NCBI GenBank assembly: GCA_046349395.1
Contig: JAXMCK010000004.1
Coordinates: 930,001-994,000 of the forward strand
DNA length: 64,000 nucleotides
Source: JAXMCK01 sp046349395
Lineage (GTDB): Bacteria > Pseudomonadota > Alphaproteobacteria > Geminicoccales > Geminicoccaceae
Reading direction: 5' to 3'
The position numbers were made by a program, and so were the translations under genes. The notes below the pieces were generated by a model. That model saw only the letters and a list, made by a program, of their open reading frames with translations, searched no databases and was not told the DNA's origin. Shown piece by piece: positions 26,446 to 36,071 of the stretch (position 1 is its first letter; each line of letters begins with the position of its first letter).

Positions 26446-27822
26446 TCACTTCTGCAGGAAGGGCAGATCGCCCGTGTGGTAGGACGAGCTGACGGCAAAG
26501 CGCGCAAAGGTCGGATCGAGCTTGGTCCCCTTGGCGCGCATGAAGGGCTCCATGTCGAAGACGTTGTTGTACTTCCAGAGGACGTTTCCGGAGCCGAACT
26601 CGATCTCGACGATGCTGCCGGCCGCACCGATGGAGAACAGGGCCGCCTTCCGATCCGCGTCCAGATCGAAGTGGCCGCCGACTTCGGTGTGATAGTTCAG
26701 ACCCTTGGGCGTGCTCGGCCCCGGAAAGATGGTCTCTATCGAGTCGGTCGCGACGTCGACGGCGACGATGCGCGTTCCGCCACCCGCTGCGCTGCCGCCG
26801 CGATTGTCGAGCAGCAGGATCTTGTTGTTCCCGCCATATCTCGGATTGTGCTGCCCGACCGTGTGCCCGGAGGTGATCCACTTCACCTTGTGGGTGGTAC
26901 CATCGAGCACGGCCGCCGTGTTGATGGTGTTCATCGACACAAGCAGGTCGCCGGCCTGTAGTGTGGGATACTCCGCCGCATCGGCCGCCTTCAGGATGCG
27001 GACGTCGTTCAGATGCAGCGGGTCGCACTGCGAGCGCGTCCGCTCGATCAGGCCGACATAACCCGAGTCGACCATGGCATCGAGCACCGAGAACTCGGTC
27101 TCGATCGTGCCGTCCGGGGCGATGATGGTGACATGGTCGTCGTAGATCATCCGCGACTCGCAGTTCAGCGAGATCGGCGTGTCGCCCAGCTTGTGCGGGT
27201 TGGGAATGAGCTTCTGCGTCGGGGTGTAGATGCGTCCGTCGTCACCCACGTCGAACCAGTGGTGGGCGAAGTTCTCGTGCTTCCAGATGGTGTTGCCGTC
27301 CTTGTCGACCTTCGCGATGCCGACGCCGAAGGGAAAGGTGCCCTTGGACTGGAAGGAGACGGCGAGATCGCCATTGTCGAAGGCGTGGACGCCGACAGGA
27401 TAAATGCGGTCCGGGCGCGGCTGGCCCTGCATGTGCTCGAACTTGGCCCAGGGCTGGTTCTCGCGGACCGGCCAAGCGTACACCACCTCGCCGCTCCGGT
27501 TCATGAGCCATGCGAGGCAGCCAAGCTCCGGGCACTTGTCCATCAGACGATAAGGGCCGCCGGCGACGAGGATGAGCCCGTCGGCCTGGGCCGCTTGGTT
27601 CTGCGTCGCCTCCACCCCTCGGGGCGTCGAAGCCGGCTCGAGCTTCAAGAAGCCCGGCGGCATGTCGTCTTCGGCCCACAGCTCCGTAAACGCCTTGGTC
27701 GCCACGATACCGTCGGCGACGAACTTCGAGGGGAACAGATCGTAGCGATCAGACGCAAAACCGTACAAGTAGGCAAGGACGGCAACTCCGAGCACCGCCA
27801 CCACACCCAGAATTCTGTCCAT
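26446..27822 (-). CDS. Membrane-anchored arylsulfotransferase-like beta-propeller protein
   Basis: A 458-residue protein with an N-terminal membrane anchor or signal (ILGVVAVLGVAVLAYLYGF). The body resembles the arylsulfotransferase (Arylsulfotran_2/ASST) family. Segments include HAFDNGDLAVSF, FAHHWFDVGDDGRIY, HLNDVRIL, ISGHTV-like TSGHTVGQHNPRYGG and SSSYHTGDLP. PAPS-independent bacterial members transfer sulfate between phenolic compounds in the periplasm, but many homologues have no known activity. The GAGG site 6 nt before the ATG at 27822 fixes the start. It lies next to the glycan cluster, convergent with the flippase. Confidence 0.75.
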   Translation of the reverse strand: MDRILGVVAVLGVAVLAYLYGFASDRYDLFPSKFVADGIVATKAFTELWAEDDMPPGFLKLEPASTPRGVEATQNQAAQADGLILVAGGPYRLMDKCPELGCLAWLMNRSGEVVYAWPVRENQPWAKFEHMQGQPRPDRIYPVGVHAFDNGDLAVSFQSKGTFPFGVGIAKVDKDGNTIWKHENFAHHWFDVGDDGRIYTPTQKLIPNPHKLGDTPISLNCESRMIYDDHVTIIAPDGTIETEFSVLDAMVDSGYVGLIERTRSQCDPLHLNDVRILKAADAAEYPTLQAGDLLVSMNTINTAAVLDGTTHKVKWITSGHTVGQHNPRYGGNNKILLLDNRGGSAAGGGTRIVAVDVATDSIETIFPGPSTPKGLNYHTEVGGHFDLDADRKAALFSIGAAGSIVEIEFGSGNVLWKYNNVFDMEPFMRAKGTKLDPTFARFAVSSSYHTGDLPFLQK

Positions 27823-28010
27823 GCATTGCCTCGATGTGCGTGTCGTTGCGCGTCACATCCAATCTCAACTTACCGATCAAGAGGCGAATCGGCGAAGTCC
27901 CGAGACCGACGATTGGGAGCCGTTTAGGAGTTCAGGCATACCCCATCAAGCAGCTAGTGCTGCCAATGCGACACGGTAGGTGGACAATGCGGGCGAACGC
28001 TGATGCTGGC

Positions 28011-29690
28011 TCAGCGCAGCGCAGTCGAAGCACGGTTGGCACCGGCAGACTGATGCTCGGCAGCCGCTCGCTCGGTCGCATCCAGAGGAAAGCGGGCATC
28101 CTCCCGCCTGGCGATGAGCCGGCGCACCAGCGGCGGCTCCGGTCCGTTGTGAAAGGCCGCCGCGCGCGACCTTACCGTCTCGTCCATCATCGTGGACCGC
28201 CGACGCTGGCGGAGGAGATCGTTCCAGTCGGCGACGACGTAGGTCTCGACCCAGTGCTCGGCATCGGCGGTGTCCTGGAACAGGCGCCAGCGCAGCGCGC
28301 CGTTGCGGCGCCGCATGGCGCCCACATCGTCCATGGCCGCGGCGAAGGCGGCGGCGTCGGTAAGCGCGATCCGGTACTCGACCTGGATCAGCACGGGACC
28401 CTCGGCGGGGTCGAACTGCACGCTCGGCCCAGGTCGGGACACGATGGGTTGCGGACGCAGATCGCGTGGCTCCTCGCCGGGTAGACGATAGCGGAACGAG
28501 GCCAGCACGGTGACGAGGAGCAGCCCGCCGGCGACCACGAGTGCCTCGCCAACGCCCACATTCTCTGCGATCCGGCCCCACATCCAGCTGCCGCCGGCCA
28601 GCGCACTGAACATGACGGTCTGGTAGAGGGCGAAGGCGCGGGCCTGGATCCAATGCGCGGAGGTGGTCTGGACCGAGATGTTGAAGTTGGAGAAGGACCC
28701 CAGCCACGCCGCACCGGCCACCGCCAAGGCGAAGAGCACGGGCTCGATCCGCGGGATCAGGCCGATGGCGATGAGCGCCAGCCCGCAGGCGAGACTCAGC
28801 GCCCGCACGACCGCTTCGGAGCCGAAGCGCTGCCGGGCCGAGTGGATGACGAAAGCACCCGCCAAGGCTCCGAGGCCGAAGCCGCCGAGCAGGACGCCGT
28901 AGGTGAGCGGGCCGCCGCCGAGGCGATCCCGGGCCACGAGCGGCAGCAGCGCCAACGTGGAGGCCGCCATCAGCGAGAAGAGGAACGAGCGGATCAGGAT
29001 GTTCTGCAGCTCTCGCGTCTCGACCGCGTAGCGGAACGCCGTGGCGACCGCATGGTGGATGCGCTCGCGCGGCAGGTCGTCGAGGCGCATGGTGCTCGGC
29101 CAGCGCAGGAGGATGGCGACGACGGCCAGCGTCGAGCCGGCATTGATGAGAAAGGCGACGGCGGCACCGGCCAAGGCCACCAGAAGGCCGCCGAGGGCCG
29201 GCCCGGCGGTCCGCGCCAGGTTGAACGAGATCGCGTTCAGCGTGACGGCTGCAGGGAGCCGCTCGGGCCCGACAAGATCGCGGACGACGGCCTGCAGGGC
29301 CGGACCGCCCAGAGCCGTGCCGAGACCGAGCACGAAGGTCAGGGCTAGCAGCATCAAAGGGCCGACCAGCCCCATGAGCGTCAGCACACCGAGCATGGCC
29401 GCGGCGGATGCCTGCCAGAGCAGGGCGATGAGCAGGACTCGCCGCCGGTCCCACACGTCGGCCGCCACGCCCGCCAGCAGGGAGATCATCACGATCGGGA
29501 CCTGCACGGCGGTCTGCACCAGCGCCACCATCTCGGGCGTGCCGGACAGCGAGGTCATGAGCCACGCGGCCGCCACCGAGTGGACGAGCCAGCCGAGATT
29601 GGAGACGAGGTTGGCGATCCAGAGATCGCGGTAGGGAGCGTGCCGCAGCGGCTCGAAGATGCCGCCGGAGTGGGCTCCGCCTACGGGCAC
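28011..29690 (-). CDS. MFS exporter with C-terminal monooxygenase-like domain (MFS_3 type)
   Basis: About 559 residues. The first 400 form a 12-helix MFS transporter of the enterobactin-exporter-like MFS_3 group (FEPLRHAPYRDLWIANLVSNLG, AGVAADVWDRRRVLL). The last 140 are soluble and resemble a dimeric alpha-beta barrel domain (VLIQVEYRIALTDAAAF, ALRWRLFQDTADAEHWVETY), a known fusion in this group. A GTG at 29690 is the likely start, inside the last codons of the upstream VOC gene; a TTG at 29753 is possible. The substrate is unknown. Confidence 0.82.
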   Translation of the reverse strand: MPVGGAHSGGIFEPLRHAPYRDLWIANLVSNLGWLVHSVAAAWLMTSLSGTPEMVALVQTAVQVPIVMISLLAGVAADVWDRRRVLLIALLWQASAAAMLGVLTLMGLVGPLMLLALTFVLGLGTALGGPALQAVVRDLVGPERLPAAVTLNAISFNLARTAGPALGGLLVALAGAAVAFLINAGSTLAVVAILLRWPSTMRLDDLPRERIHHAVATAFRYAVETRELQNILIRSFLFSLMAASTLALLPLVARDRLGGGPLTYGVLLGGFGLGALAGAFVIHSARQRFGSEAVVRALSLACGLALIAIGLIPRIEPVLFALAVAGAAWLGSFSNFNISVQTTSAHWIQARAFALYQTVMFSALAGGSWMWGRIAENVGVGEALVVAGGLLLVTVLASFRYRLPGEEPRDLRPQPIVSRPGPSVQFDPAEGPVLIQVEYRIALTDAAAFAAAMDDVGAMRRRNGALRWRLFQDTADAEHWVETYVVADWNDLLRQRRRSTMMDETVRSRAAAFHNGPEPPLVRRLIARREDARFPLDATERAAAEHQSAGANRASTALR

Positions 29691-30112
29691 GGCGGCAACT
29701 TGATGCTGCCGTCGGCCTCGATCGGGAAGAACGGGTTCCAGGCCACCTCCCAAAGATGGCCCTCGGGATCGGCGAAGTAACCGCTATAGCCGCCCCAGAA
29801 CACGTCATGGGCCGGTTTCACGAGCCTGGCCCCGGCCGCGACGGCTTCGGCGAGCATGGCGTCGACCTCCTCGCGGCTTCGACCGTTGCAGGCGAGCGTG
29901 ATGCCGGAGAAGCCGGGCGCGTTGTCCTCGACCTGGGCATCGGCGGCCAACGCCGCGCGGCCGAACAAAGCGAGTGCGGTGCAGCCCAGCTGGAAGAAGG
30001 CCACGTCGTCGTTGCTCGCACTCGATTCCTTCCAGCCGAGGCGGCGGTAGAAGGCGCGCGTTCCGGCAAGGTCGCGGACACCGAGTGTCACGAGGCTGAG
30101 CCGCTGGTCCAT
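29681..30112 (-). CDS. VOC family (glyoxalase-fold) protein
   Basis: A 143-residue vicinal-oxygen-chelate protein with two beta-alpha-beta-beta-beta modules. LVTLGVRDLAGTRAFYRRLG starts the first and GYFADPEGHLWEVAWNP ends the second. Candidate metal ligands such as Glu in HLWEVAW are present. Members include glyoxalases, dioxygenases and antibiotic-resistance proteins, and nothing here fixes the function. The ATG at 30112 has GGGAGG 6 nt upstream. It is cotranscribed with the MFS exporter and overlaps it by about 10 nt. Confidence 0.85.
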   Translation of the reverse strand: MDQRLSLVTLGVRDLAGTRAFYRRLGWKESSASNDDVAFFQLGCTALALFGRAALAADAQVEDNAPGFSGITLACNGRSREEVDAMLAEAVAAGARLVKPAHDVFWGGYSGYFADPEGHLWEVAWNPFFPIEADGSIKLPPCP

Positions 30113-30197
30113 GTCCTGCCTCCCTGCCGATTGCCGTCCAGCATAGCGTGCGGGAACGGTTTCACGACAGGGAGGACGTGCCGAAATCGGCCTCGAT

Positions 30198-31457
30198 TCA
30201 GACGAGTCCTGACAGCGTGATCTCGGGCAGGCGCTCGATCGGGCCGATGGCGGTGACGGAGGTGCGTCCCTTGCCGAACAGCCGCTTGCCGACCGTGCGG
30301 ATCGCGTCGATGTCGACGGCCTCGAGTCGGGCGACGATCTCCTCGGTCGGGATCCGCCGGCCGAAGCAGAAGAGCTGGCGGGCCTGCTCCTCGCAGACCG
30401 CCTGACAGCTTTCGAGCGCCATGAAGAGGCCAGCCTTGAGCTGCGCCTTGGCGCGCAGCACCTCGTCGGCATCGGGTGCGAGGATCAGCTTGCGCGTCTC
30501 CTCGACCAGCACCGGCAACAACTCCTCGAGGTCGTCGGCACCCGTGCCGGCATAGACCCCGAGCGTGCCGGTGTCGGCGTGCGCCGAGGTGAAGGAGTAG
30601 ATCGAATAGCACAGGCCCCGGTTCTCGCGGATCTCCTGGAACAGGCGCGAGGACATGCCGCCGCCCCAGGCGGTCGAGAAGACCTGCAGCGGCCAGAAGT
30701 CGGGATCGGTGAACGGCACCGCCTCGACGCCGACGCAGAGATGGACCTGCTCGAGGTCGGCGCAGTGCTCGATCCGCAGCCCACCTTCGTAGCGGGCAGG
30801 CTCGGGCACCGACTCGCCGCCCGACAACGAGGTGAACAGCGAGCCCGCGAGGTCGACGACCTGGTCGTGGTCGACCTTGCCGGCGGCCGAAACGACGATG
30901 CGGGAGGGCGCGTAGTGCCGGGTCATGTAGTCGGTCAGGGCGTGCCGCGGCAGCGCCTCGACGACCTCGGCCGGGCCAAGGATCGACCGGCCCATCGGCT
31001 GGTCGGGATAGGCCGTTTCCTGGAACTGATCGAAGACGAGGTCGTCCGGCGTGTCCAGGACCTGCCCGATCTCCTGCAGGATGACGTGCCGCTCCTTCTC
31101 CAGCTCGGTCTCGTCGAAGGTCGAGTGCTGCAGGATGTCGGCGAGGATGTCGGCCGCGAGCGGCAGGTCGTCGGCCAGGATGCGGGCGTAATAGGCCGTG
31201 TTGTCACGCGAGGTGTAGGCGTTGAGCGAGCCGCCGACCCGCTCGATCTCCTCGGCGATGCCGCGCGCACTGCGCCGCTCGGTGCCCTTGAACGCCATGT
31301 GCTCCAGCATGTGGGCGACGCCGTTGACGGCCGCGTCCTCGTGCCGGGTACCTACGTCGACCCAGACGCCGAAGGACGCGGTCTGCAGCCGCGGCATCGA
31401 CTCGGTGATGACCCGGAGGCCATTGGGCAGGGTGGTCTCGCGCCAGGGCTCACTCAT
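30198..31457 (-). CDS. M16 family zinc peptidase (processing-peptidase-like)
   Basis: A 419-residue protease with the inverted zinc motif HMLEH near residues 49-53 and the distal Glu in the following helix. NGLRVITE at the start and GGGMSSRLFQEIRENRGLCY near residue 270 are typical of the mitochondrial-processing-peptidase branch. Its ATG at 31457 overlaps the thrC stop in an ATGA. The thrC-M16 pairing is a conserved alphaproteobacterial arrangement as I know it. The physiological substrate is not known. Confidence 0.92.
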   Translation of the reverse strand: MSEPWRETTLPNGLRVITESMPRLQTASFGVWVDVGTRHEDAAVNGVAHMLEHMAFKGTERRSARGIAEEIERVGGSLNAYTSRDNTAYYARILADDLPLAADILADILQHSTFDETELEKERHVILQEIGQVLDTPDDLVFDQFQETAYPDQPMGRSILGPAEVVEALPRHALTDYMTRHYAPSRIVVSAAGKVDHDQVVDLAGSLFTSLSGGESVPEPARYEGGLRIEHCADLEQVHLCVGVEAVPFTDPDFWPLQVFSTAWGGGMSSRLFQEIRENRGLCYSIYSFTSAHADTGTLGVYAGTGADDLEELLPVLVEETRKLILAPDADEVLRAKAQLKAGLFMALESCQAVCEEQARQLFCFGRRIPTEEIVARLEAVDIDAIRTVGKRLFGKGRTSVTAIGPIERLPEITLSGLV

Positions 31458-32857
31458 GCTACAGCCCCGAAGCGCTTGCGGATCGAGCGCTCGACGGCAC
31501 CCAGATCGTTCGTCATCGGCGTCACATGCTCCGGCCGGTCCATGAGATCGGCCATCGAGGGTGGCAAAGCGGGCGTCACGCCGCAGGCGGCGTGGACGGC
31601 CTCGGGAAACTTGGCGGGATGGGCGGTTGACAGCGTGACGGCTGCCACGCCCGGGGGGATCGTCTCCCGCTCGGCAACGGCGAGGCCCACGGCCGTGTGC
31701 GGATCGACGACGTCGCCGGTCATCCGCTTCGTCCGAGCGATCGTCGCCGCGGTCTCCGCCTCGCCGGCGGTACCGCCGCTGAACAACTGACGGGCCCGGG
31801 TGAAGGCGTCGGGCTCGACGCGAAGCTCGCCGGACTGGCGGAAGCCCTGCATCCGTGCCCGGACCCGCTCGGGGCTGTCGGCCTCCATGGTTAGCAGCAG
31901 GCGCTCGAAATTGCTCGCGACCTGGATGTCCATCGACGGACTCTGCGTCGCCACGACGGTGCCGCGGGCGTAGGTGCCGCTCGCGAAGAAGCGGGCCAGG
32001 ATGTCGTTGGCATTCGTGGCGACGATCAGGCGCTCGATGGGCAGGCCCATGCGCGACGCGATCCACCCCGCATAGACATTGCCGAAATTGCCGGTCGGCA
32101 CGCAGAAGGCGATCGACCGGTCGGGAGCGCCGAGGCGCAGGCCCGCCCAGACATAGTAGACGCTCTGGGCCACTACGCGGGCCCAGTTGATCGAGTTTAC
32201 GCCTGAAAGCCGCATCTCGTCGCGGAAGCGCTGGTCCGCGAACATCGCCTTCACGAGGTCCTGGCAGTCGTCGAAGGTGCCGTCGACCGCGAGGTTGAGG
32301 ACGTTCTCCGCCGTCTCGGTCGTCATCTGCCGACGCTGCACCGGCGAAACGCGGCCATGAGGGTGCAGCATCGCCAGCTCGACCTGACGCATGCCGGCGA
32401 AGGCGCGAACGGCGGCGGCTCCGGTGTCACCGGACGTGGCGCCCACGATCGTCACGCGCTCGCCGCGGCGCTGCAGCACGGCGTCGAACATCCGCGCCAG
32501 CAACTGCATGGCGAAGTCCTTGAACGCCAACGTCGGGCCGTGGAACAGCTCCAGCATCCAGGAGTCGCGATCCAGCTGACGCAGCGGAGCGATCGCCGGG
32601 TGCGTGAAGCCGGCATAGGCGTCGCGGGCCAGTGCCAGCAACTCGGCCTCGGTGAAGCAGCCGGCCGTGAACGGCGCCAGCAGGCGTGCCGTCAGCTCGG
32701 GATAGGAGAGCGGGCGCAGCGCCCGGATCTCGGCCGGGGTCAGCGCCGGCACCGAGGTCGGCACGAAAAGGCCGCCATCCTCGGCCAGACCCGCCAGCAG
32801 CACGTCCTCGAAGCTGCGCTCGCCGGCTTCGCCTCTCGTGCTGACATAGGTGATCAT
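31454..32857 (-). CDS. thrC: Threonine synthase
   Basis: A 467-residue PLP enzyme that converts O-phosphohomoserine to threonine. It has the long-form N terminus (MITYVSTRGEAGERSFEDVLLAG minus its last residues is characteristic) and the PLP lysine in PTLAFKDFAMQLL near residue 108. GATSGDTGAAAVRAF is the phosphate-binding segment. It is translationally coupled to the M16 peptidase. Complete and of normal length. Confidence 0.95.
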   Translation of the reverse strand: MITYVSTRGEAGERSFEDVLLAGLAEDGGLFVPTSVPALTPAEIRALRPLSYPELTARLLAPFTAGCFTEAELLALARDAYAGFTHPAIAPLRQLDRDSWMLELFHGPTLAFKDFAMQLLARMFDAVLQRRGERVTIVGATSGDTGAAAVRAFAGMRQVELAMLHPHGRVSPVQRRQMTTETAENVLNLAVDGTFDDCQDLVKAMFADQRFRDEMRLSGVNSINWARVVAQSVYYVWAGLRLGAPDRSIAFCVPTGNFGNVYAGWIASRMGLPIERLIVATNANDILARFFASGTYARGTVVATQSPSMDIQVASNFERLLLTMEADSPERVRARMQGFRQSGELRVEPDAFTRARQLFSGGTAGEAETAATIARTKRMTGDVVDPHTAVGLAVAERETIPPGVAAVTLSTAHPAKFPEAVHAACGVTPALPPSMADLMDRPEHVTPMTNDLGAVERSIRKRFGAVA

Positions 32858-32918
32858 CGGGGCTCCGCAGATGTGCCGGCGGTCTTAGGCGTGCGCGGCC
32901 CTGCGCTCAAGGTGAAGG

Positions 32919-34409
32919 TCAGGCCGGCACCCCGAGATAGCGCTGGCGCAGATGCGCGAGGAACGACTCGGGCGAGAGCGGCCGACCCGTCGCCGTCTCG
33001 ACCAGCTCCATGAACTGCGGCCGCGCACCCTGGCCGTGCACATGCTCGCGCAGCCAGCCCAGCAGCGGAGCGAAGTCACCACGGCCGATGGCCTGCTCCA
33101 TACCCGGCACGCTGTCGCGCGCCTTCTGGAACAGCTGGGCGGCCAGGACGGCACCAAGGGTGTAGTCGGGGAAGTAGCCGAAGCCGCCGACGGGCCAATG
33201 GATGTCCTGCAGGCAACCCTCCCGGTCGGTCGGCGGCACGACACCCAGGAGCTCCCGCATGCCCTCGTTCCAGGCGGCCGGCAGGTCAGCGACCTGAAGA
33301 TCGCCGCTGATCATCAGCCGCTCGAGCCGCCAGCGGAGGATGACGTGCAACGGGTAGGTGAGCTCGTCCGCATCGACACGGATGAAGCTGCGCCGCACGC
33401 GGCTGTAGAGGCGCCGCAGATTGTCCGGGGCGAAGGCAGCGCGTTCGCCGAAGGTGCGCGCCAGCTCGCCGGCCATGAAATCGATGAAGCCCGGCGAGCG
33501 GCAAGCCTGCATCTCGATGATGAGCGACTGGCTCTCGTGCACGGCGATGCCGCGCGCACTGCCGACGGGCTGGCCGATCCAGTCCTGCGGCAGGCCCGCC
33601 TCGTAGAGGGCGTGGCCGGTCTCGTGCAGCACGCCCATGAGCGCACTGGCGACCTCGTCCTCGCGGTAGCGCGTGGTGAGCCGGATGTCGCGCGGGGTGC
33701 CGCCACAGAAGGGATGGGCACTCTCGTCCAGCCGGCCGCCGTCGAAGTCGAAGCCGAGCCTCTCCATCAGCTCGCGGCCCAGCGCCCGCTGCCGGTCGAT
33801 CGGGAACGGTCCTTCGGGCGCGATCGGCTCCGGCCCCTGGCGCGCGATGGCGGCGTCCACCATCGGCGGCAGCTCGGCGGCGAGTCGCTCGAACAGGGGA
33901 ACGATGTCGGCGTCACGGAGGTCCGGCTGCCGCTGGTCGAGCAGCGCGTCGTAGGGCTCGAGGCCCAGGGCCGCACCGGTGACGGTCGCCGCCTCGCGGG
34001 TCAGGCGGACGACCTCCTCGAGATCCGGCCGTAGGGCGGCGAAGTCGTTGTCGGCCTTGGCCTTCCGCCACGTCATCTCGCAGCGCGTCGTGGTGCGCGC
34101 CAGCGCCTCGACCAGCGCCGGCTCCACGGCGTGGGCGTGGCGGTAGCGGCGGCGCATCTCGCGCAGGTTCGCCGCCTGCCACGGGTCGAGGTCGCTCTCC
34201 TGCTCGGCCGAGCCGATCAACTCGCCCGTCTCGTTCGCCGTCAGCAGTTCGTGCGCCAGACGGGACAACGTGGCTAGCTGCTCGCCCCGGCTGGCCGAGG
34301 CGGCTTTCGGCATCATCACGGCCGTGTCCCATTCGAGGATCGAGAGCGCCCCCTCGACGTCCCCGATGCGCTTGAAGCGCTCCTCAAGTGCCGCGTAGTG
34401 CGAGCCCAT
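32919..34409 (-). CDS. M32 family carboxypeptidase (Taq-type)
   Basis: A 496-residue mostly helical metallocarboxypeptidase. The zinc motif is HETGH near residue 263, with the distal Glu in IAVHESQSLIIE. Family segments DLRDADIVPLFERLA, HPFCGGTPRDIRLTTRY and ELTYPLHVILR are all present. It removes C-terminal residues from peptides in the cytoplasm. Its start overlaps the end of ctaA by 26 nt, so it belongs to the same minus-strand transcript. Confidence 0.93.
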   Translation of the reverse strand: MGSHYAALEERFKRIGDVEGALSILEWDTAVMMPKAASASRGEQLATLSRLAHELLTANETGELIGSAEQESDLDPWQAANLREMRRRYRHAHAVEPALVEALARTTTRCEMTWRKAKADNDFAALRPDLEEVVRLTREAATVTGAALGLEPYDALLDQRQPDLRDADIVPLFERLAAELPPMVDAAIARQGPEPIAPEGPFPIDRQRALGRELMERLGFDFDGGRLDESAHPFCGGTPRDIRLTTRYREDEVASALMGVLHETGHALYEAGLPQDWIGQPVGSARGIAVHESQSLIIEMQACRSPGFIDFMAGELARTFGERAAFAPDNLRRLYSRVRRSFIRVDADELTYPLHVILRWRLERLMISGDLQVADLPAAWNEGMRELLGVVPPTDREGCLQDIHWPVGGFGYFPDYTLGAVLAAQLFQKARDSVPGMEQAIGRGDFAPLLGWLREHVHGQGARPQFMELVETATGRPLSPESFLAHLRQRYLGVPA

Positions 34410-35328
34410 GCGATCCTCCCCCGAGCGATGAAGGTGCCGTCAGCGGGAGGCAGTGCCACAACAGCAGCGTCACCATGGCAAAAGTCAGAACACCCACGGC
34501 CTGATGGGTCACGGCGATGGCCACAGGCGCTTCGAGCAGAATGACGCTGGCGCCAAGGCCCACCTGGGCGACGACCAGCGCCACAGCCGCCGTCGCCAGC
34601 GAGCGCACCCCACCGGTCTCGTGCCGTGACGCCAGGAAGAGGCCGATGACGGCGAGAGCGGTCGCCCCTGCCAGCACGCGATGCGCGAAGTGGATCCGGA
34701 TGCCGCCGTCGGACAGGTCCGGCACCAGGGCGCCATCGCAGAGCGGCCACGTCGTGCAGGCAAGCGACGAGCCGGTCTTGGCGGTGATGGCAGCGGTGAT
34801 CATGGCGGCAAGCGCCAGGACCCAGGCAAGTGCAGCCATCAGGACGATCCCGCCTCGGTCGGTCGCGACCGGAATTGGACCCGAGCGCACGAAGACGAAG
34901 AGGATCGTCGAGAGCACCAGGAGCGCGTTGCCGAGGTGCAGGGCCACGGACCAGGGGCTGTTCCGGTCGAGGACCGTGACGCCCCCAAGGATGCCCTGGA
35001 TCAGCAGCAGGGCCAGGAGCACGAGACCGGCCCGGAACAGGATCGGCCGCTCCTGCCGGCGCATCCAGGTCAGGCCCACGAGCACGAGCACGAGGGGCCC
35101 GACCGCCACGCCGGCAATCAGCCTGTGGACCCATTCCAGCATCACCTGCCAATAGGCGTAGCCTGCCTCGGCCGGGATGTCGCCCGGCAGCGGCAGCATG
35201 TGACCGTAGCAGGACGGCCAGTCCGGGCAGGACAGCCCCGAGTTCGTGCTGCGGACGACGGCACCCAGGACGATGAGCGCATAGGCGCAGACGGCGGTGG
35301 TGCCGGCGACGGCACGGATCGCTCTCAC
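34384..35328 (-). CDS. ctaA: Heme A synthase (CtaA/COX15), cysteine-pair type
   Basis: A 314-residue, eight-helix membrane enzyme that oxidises heme O to heme A for aa3-type oxidase. The heme ligands are in WVHRLIAG, ALHLGNA, FAHRVLAG and VTHQAVG. It carries SGLSCPDWPSCYG and LACTTWPLCDG, two cysteine pairs. As I recall, most alphaproteobacterial enzymes are Cox15-like without these cysteines, so this form looks more like those of Bacillus and many gammaproteobacteria. The start overlaps the SURF1 stop by 4 nt. Confidence 0.9.
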   Translation of the reverse strand: MRAIRAVAGTTAVCAYALIVLGAVVRSTNSGLSCPDWPSCYGHMLPLPGDIPAEAGYAYWQVMLEWVHRLIAGVAVGPLVLVLVGLTWMRRQERPILFRAGLVLLALLLIQGILGGVTVLDRNSPWSVALHLGNALLVLSTILFVFVRSGPIPVATDRGGIVLMAALAWVLALAAMITAAITAKTGSSLACTTWPLCDGALVPDLSDGGIRIHFAHRVLAGATALAVIGLFLASRHETGGVRSLATAAVALVVAQVGLGASVILLEAPVAIAVTHQAVGVLTFAMVTLLLWHCLPLTAPSSLGGGSHGLALRGT

Positions 35329-36071
35329 GACGGTTCCTTCGGCTTTTCGAGGCTGAAGGCGAGGTAGACGCCGACCAGGGCCGCGGCCAGTCCGTACCAG
35401 GTGATCGCATAGCCGAGATGCGGATTGTGGTACTCGACGACGACGGGCCCAGCGTGCGGCAGTCCTGCCGAGCCCTCGCTCTTTTCGAGGACCAGCGACA
35501 CGGGCAGCAGCGGGTCGCCGACGGCCTCGCTCATCGCTTCCATGTTCCAGCCGTACCAGCGTCGCCCCTGGGCATCGTTGGTGGGTTCGAACGGGTTGTG
35601 GCCGGGCTGGCCCCGATAGCGCAGCACACCCGTCAGCTTGACCTCGCCCTGCGGCTCCAGCCCGTCGGGCACGTCGGGCGGCAGGATGGCAGTGGGCAGC
35701 CAGCCCCGCTCGATCAAGAGGGTCCGCCCGTCGTCGAGCGCCAGAGGTGTGACCAGCGTGCTGCCCGGCTGGCCGTCGACCCCGCTGACACCGAACGCGA
35801 ACGCATCGTCGTGCAGGTAGGTGCCGGACACGTCAACCCGCCGGAAGTCGAGTGCGGCCCAGTCCGTATCGGGGTCGCTGGGCAGCGGGATGGCCGGCAG
35901 GGCCAGCCGCTCCTCGGCCTTGGCGATCAGGTCCGTCTTCCAGGCCAGCCGCTTCACCTGCCAGGTGCCGAGCGCGAGCAGGATCGCCAGACCCAGGGCA
36001 GTGGCGATGGTCGGCCAGAGACGGGGGCGGAAGCGACGGCCGCCTATCTCAGCCGCCGGCGTCGAACTCAT
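35325..36071 (-). CDS. SURF1 family cytochrome oxidase biogenesis protein
   Basis: A 248-residue inner-membrane protein with one transmembrane helix at each end (PTIATALGLAILLALGTWQ and GYAITWYGLAAALVGVYL). GTWQVKRLAWK and LIERGWLP are SURF1 hallmarks. It assists heme A insertion into subunit I of cytochrome oxidase. Its ATG overlaps the end of the DUF983 gene by 23 nt, and its stop overlaps the ctaA start. Confidence 0.92.
   Translation of the reverse strand: MSSTPAAEIGGRRFRPRLWPTIATALGLAILLALGTWQVKRLAWKTDLIAKAEERLALPAIPLPSDPDTDWAALDFRRVDVSGTYLHDDAFAFGVSGVDGQPGSTLVTPLALDDGRTLLIERGWLPTAILPPDVPDGLEPQGEVKLTGVLRYRGQPGHNPFEPTNDAQGRRWYGWNMEAMSEAVGDPLLPVSLVLEKSEGSAGLPHAGPVVVEYHNPHLGYAITWYGLAAALVGVYLAFSLEKPKEPS

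Noticed and set aside
24912..26627. Open frame of 571 codons on the minus strand
   Set aside because: It is antisense to the flippase and rich in Asp, His, Gln and Arg, as expected from the complement of a hydrophobic gene.
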